Shown: positions 4,143 through 6,247 of the stretch, in pieces | Layout: each line of letters opens with the position of its first letter | How positions within the stretch are numbered: position 1 is the stretch's first letter | Assembly (NCBI GenBank): GCA_003503535.1 | Contig: DOCI01000284.1 | Coordinates: 8,409 to 14,655 of the forward strand | Source of the DNA: Planctomycetaceae bacterium | Lineage (GTDB): Bacteria; Planctomycetota; Planctomycetia; Planctomycetales; Planctomycetaceae | Direction: 5' to 3' | Length of the DNA stretch: 6,247 nt | Made by a program: the position numbers and the translations under genes | The notes under the pieces: model-generated | Told to the model about the DNA's origin: nothing | The model's input: the letters and a program-made list of their open reading frames with translations, nothing else | Database searches by the model: none

Positions 4143-6247
4143 ACGAGAATTAACACTAACGTCGCCTCATTGCGAGGCTTGCGTAGTTTGAACCGGGCAA
4201 ACGACCTGCAGAACACCGCATTGACGCGGTTGTCAACAGGTTTGAAGATCAACTCCGGTAAAGACAATCCAGCCGGCTTGATCGCTGGCGAAACGTTACG
4301 TTCCCAGATTTCTTCGATTGAGCAATCAATCAAGAACAGTAACCGAGCCAACAACGTGCTCGCGACTGCCGATGCGGCTCTGGGCGAAGTCAACAACCTG
4401 CTCAATCAGGTTCGTGGACTGGTTCAGGAAACATTGAACAGTGGTGCCTTGTCACAATCAGAAGTTGAGGCGAATCAGCTTCAGGTCGACGCAGCTCTGT
4501 CTGCGATCAACCGAATTTCAGCCAATACAACATTCGCCGGCGATAAACTTATCGACGGCAGCAAAGCATTCATTACCAACCTGACAAAAGCAGATTCTGC
4601 AAAACTGGCTGATTTCCAGATTAACGAAGCCGTATTCAGTACATCTTCAACAATCGAAATCGAAGCTGCCATTACGCAGGCTGCAGAGAAAGCCGAGTTG
4701 CGTTACGGTGGTGGTAACCTGAATTCTGCTTCCACGGTTGAACTTTCAGGCTCTAAAGGCTCACAGGTTATCTTCCTGGGTGGGGCCAGTACGACCGGGG
4801 ACATTAAGAACGCGATTAACGCTGCTTCTGATGTGACTGGTGTTAAAGCCAGTTTTGATCCTGGTTTGACCTTTGGACTCGAGGCGACGAAATCGTTTGC
4901 GAATGTCAACACAGGGACTGCAAGTGTTAACACTTTGGATTCCCAGTTTGGTGCCACGAGTACTGCCCTGTCGACTTTGACATTCACAGATGCACGTGCA
5001 ACTCAAACTCAGGGATCAGATGCCTCTCTGGGTGGAACGATCAGCGTTGTGTTTGTGGATAACGTGACAGCCGGTACGTCAACCAATACGGCTTCTGTTT
5101 CCAGTGTTGCCACGACAGCCAATGGTAACACAACCATTACGATTGAAATCGGAAACGAAACCAACGGTACTGCCGCAGTAACTTCGACGATTGCCGATAT
5201 CACCGCTTTGATTAACAGCGGAACGTCTGCGAATGCAGTCGCTGCCCGTAGCTATGTCAGTGCTTCCGGTTCAACTGCAGTGACAGTTTCAACCGCTGCT
5301 TCTGCTGACCTGGCTGGCGGTGATGATGTTGCTGATATCAAATTCCTGGATAACCGGAATGATGGATCTGGTGGATCTGTCAGTGCACTGGGTGGCGAAG
5401 TGTTTGTGCAGTTTGTCGATGCCGCGACGGGCACTTCAACTGCAGCAGCTTCGATTTCGAGTGTGACAACGAATGCAGAAACTGGTGACACGACGATTCA
5501 GATTCAGCTGGGTAAAACTAGTGGAACGACGACATCGACAATTGCCGACATTCTGGCACTGGTGAATAGCGGAACATCAACCAATGCGATTGCTGCTCAG
5601 AGCTTTATCTCTGCAGAAGCGACTTCAGCTGATTCAGCCAACACGTCAACATTCTCTGTCCAAACTTCAGCAACACAGTTGCTCGGTGGTAACGATGGAG
5701 CAAACAATGACATCACCTTCAACGATGCCCGTGCATACGGCACCGATGGGGTTGTGAATGTGGTGTTCGCTGCAACCAGTGCTGCCAATGCGACATTGTC
5801 TGTGAGCGTGGCCGCAACAGGGACCTCGGATAACACGATTACAGTGAATCTGGCAACCGACGAGTTTGGCAATATTACATCCACAGCAGATGACATTCGT
5901 ACTTTTATCTCGACTGACACCAGCGATGGAGCGGCAACCGCTCGTGGTCTCGTGAATGTTGAAGTTGAAGGCAATGGCTCTGAAACGGTGACTGCTCAAG
6001 CTCAGCAGACGGTTGATATTGCCAGCCGAATTCTGAAATTGAACAGTAGCGAATTCGGTGAAAATCAGTTTGTCGCGGTGAATGTGCTCGATGGCGGATT
6101 CTCAACGACAACTACGGATAATGTCACCGAAAGCAGCCGGGATACCGGTAAAGATCTCGAAGCCGTTATCAATGGACAGGTTGCTCAAACGAGTGGTCTG
6201 CAGGCTCGAATCAAAACCGCTTCTCTGGATGCCTCGTTGAGCTTCAA
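4140..6247 (+). CDS. fliC: Flagellin (FliC/Hag family), 3' end beyond the window
   Basis: The frame is open for 702 codons plus two bases and has no stop before the right edge, so the protein is partial. Flagellin is exported through the flagellar type III apparatus and polymerises into the filament. Residues 1 to about 140 form the conserved D0/D1 helical region, opening MTRINTNVASLRGLRSLNRA, followed by an LTRLSTGLKINSGKDNPAGL motif and a long heptad-like helix ending near FAGDKLIDGS. From about 170 the protein becomes Ser/Thr/Ala/Gly-rich beta-type sequence without cysteine. Flagellin-IN-like motifs (DI..xIN) occur at about 221, 353, 470 and 585. Three related units cover 281-398, 399-523 and 524-625. 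Residues from about 627 (NSSEFGENQFVAVNVL) resemble the segment leading back to the C-terminal D1/D0 helices, which must lie downstream. The variable domain makes this larger than enteric or Bacillus flagellins. ATG 4140 is chosen for its ribosome-binding site and the canonical N-terminus. csrA lies upstream behind a terminator. Confidence 0.95.
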   Translation, partial: MTRINTNVASLRGLRSLNRANDLQNTALTRLSTGLKINSGKDNPAGLIAGETLRSQISSIEQSIKNSNRANNVLATADAALGEVNNLLNQVRGLVQETLNSGALSQSEVEANQLQVDAALSAINRISANTTFAGDKLIDGSKAFITNLTKADSAKLADFQINEAVFSTSSTIEIEAAITQAAEKAELRYGGGNLNSASTVELSGSKGSQVIFLGGASTTGDIKNAINAASDVTGVKASFDPGLTFGLEATKSFANVNTGTASVNTLDSQFGATSTALSTLTFTDARATQTQGSDASLGGTISVVFVDNVTAGTSTNTASVSSVATTANGNTTITIEIGNETNGTAAVTSTIADITALINSGTSANAVAARSYVSASGSTAVTVSTAASADLAGGDDVADIKFLDNRNDGSGGSVSALGGEVFVQFVDAATGTSTAAASISSVTTNAETGDTTIQIQLGKTSGTTTSTIADILALVNSGTSTNAIAAQSFISAEATSADSANTSTFSVQTSATQLLGGNDGANNDITFNDARAYGTDGVVNVVFAATSAANATLSVSVAATGTSDNTITVNLATDEFGNITSTADDIRTFISTDTSDGAATARGLVNVEVEGNGSETVTAQAQQTVDIASRILKLNSSEFGENQFVAVNVLDGGFSTTTTDNVTESSRDTGKDLEAVINGQVAQTSGLQARIKTASLDASLSF
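4980..6014 (+). repeat. Three tandem repeat units in the flagellin variable domain
   Basis: The units encode residues 281-398, 399-523 and 524-625. Each starts with an F-x-D/N-x-R-like strand (TFTDAR, IKFLDNR, ITFNDAR), continues with a V-V/F-F strand and an ITI/IQI strand, then a TSTIADI..L-N motif. The IN-like motifs recur at intervals of 117 and 115 residues. The first two units are clearly the most alike (INSGTSANAVAARS against VNSGTSTNAIAAQS); the third is diverged. The pattern suggests duplication of a surface-exposed domain. Confidence 0.75.

Noticed and set aside
4115..6111. Many minus-strand open frames antisense to flagellin
   Set aside because: The plus strand encodes an uninterrupted flagellin with conserved domains. 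The antisense frames are Val/Ala/Ser-rich mirror translations of its repeats.

Overview
The window reads as chromosomal DNA of a planctomycete (Planctomycetota), probably a moderate-GC lineage of the Gimesia/Rubinisphaera/Planctopirus kind. I infer this from the style of the flagellin N-terminus, csrA lying beside a flagellin gene, a REP-associated tyrosine transposase (RAYT) with its palindromes, and long intergenic spacers. No database search was possible, so the assignment is inference.

Layout from left to right. (1) Positions 1-667 form a compact mobile or domesticated unit: a RAYT gene (+) bracketed by two 32-bp direct copies of a palindromic repeat that differ at one base. (2) A second, unrelated hairpin (716-746) fills the gap to cstA. 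(3) cstA (-, 767-2587) encodes a complete CstA-family carbon-starvation/pyruvate-type transporter. (4) About 765 bp without a secure gene follow. They hold an inverted repeat just upstream of cstA, a weak GC-rich repeat-like patch, a doubtful 73-codon ORF, and a cluster of inverted repeats with mutually exclusive pairings in front of csrA. (5) csrA (+, 3353-3556) encodes a 67-residue CsrA/RsmA translational regulator and is closed by a clear intrinsic terminator. (6) A spacer of about 580 bp holds a plausible 76-residue minus-strand protein of unknown function. (7) A flagellin gene (+, from 4140) runs off the right edge. It has a standard N-terminal D0/D1 region followed by a Ser/Thr-rich variable region of three related units of about 100-125 residues carrying flagellin-IN-like motifs.

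How the parts may work together: CsrA is known in other bacteria to repress flagellin translation (Bacillus hag) and cstA translation (E. coli), and to regulate its own synthesis. Here csrA lies between cstA and the flagellin gene. Its own leader has several GGA motifs, one in the loop of a strong predicted hairpin and two at the ribosome-binding site and start codon. The flagellin Shine-Dalgarno also contains a GGA. A local CsrA circuit is a reasonable hypothesis but is not proven by sequence. I see no strong evidence of a wholly new multi-gene system. The most distinctive items are the csrA leader architecture, the RAYT with its flanking palindromes, and the unidentified small gene divergent from flagellin.
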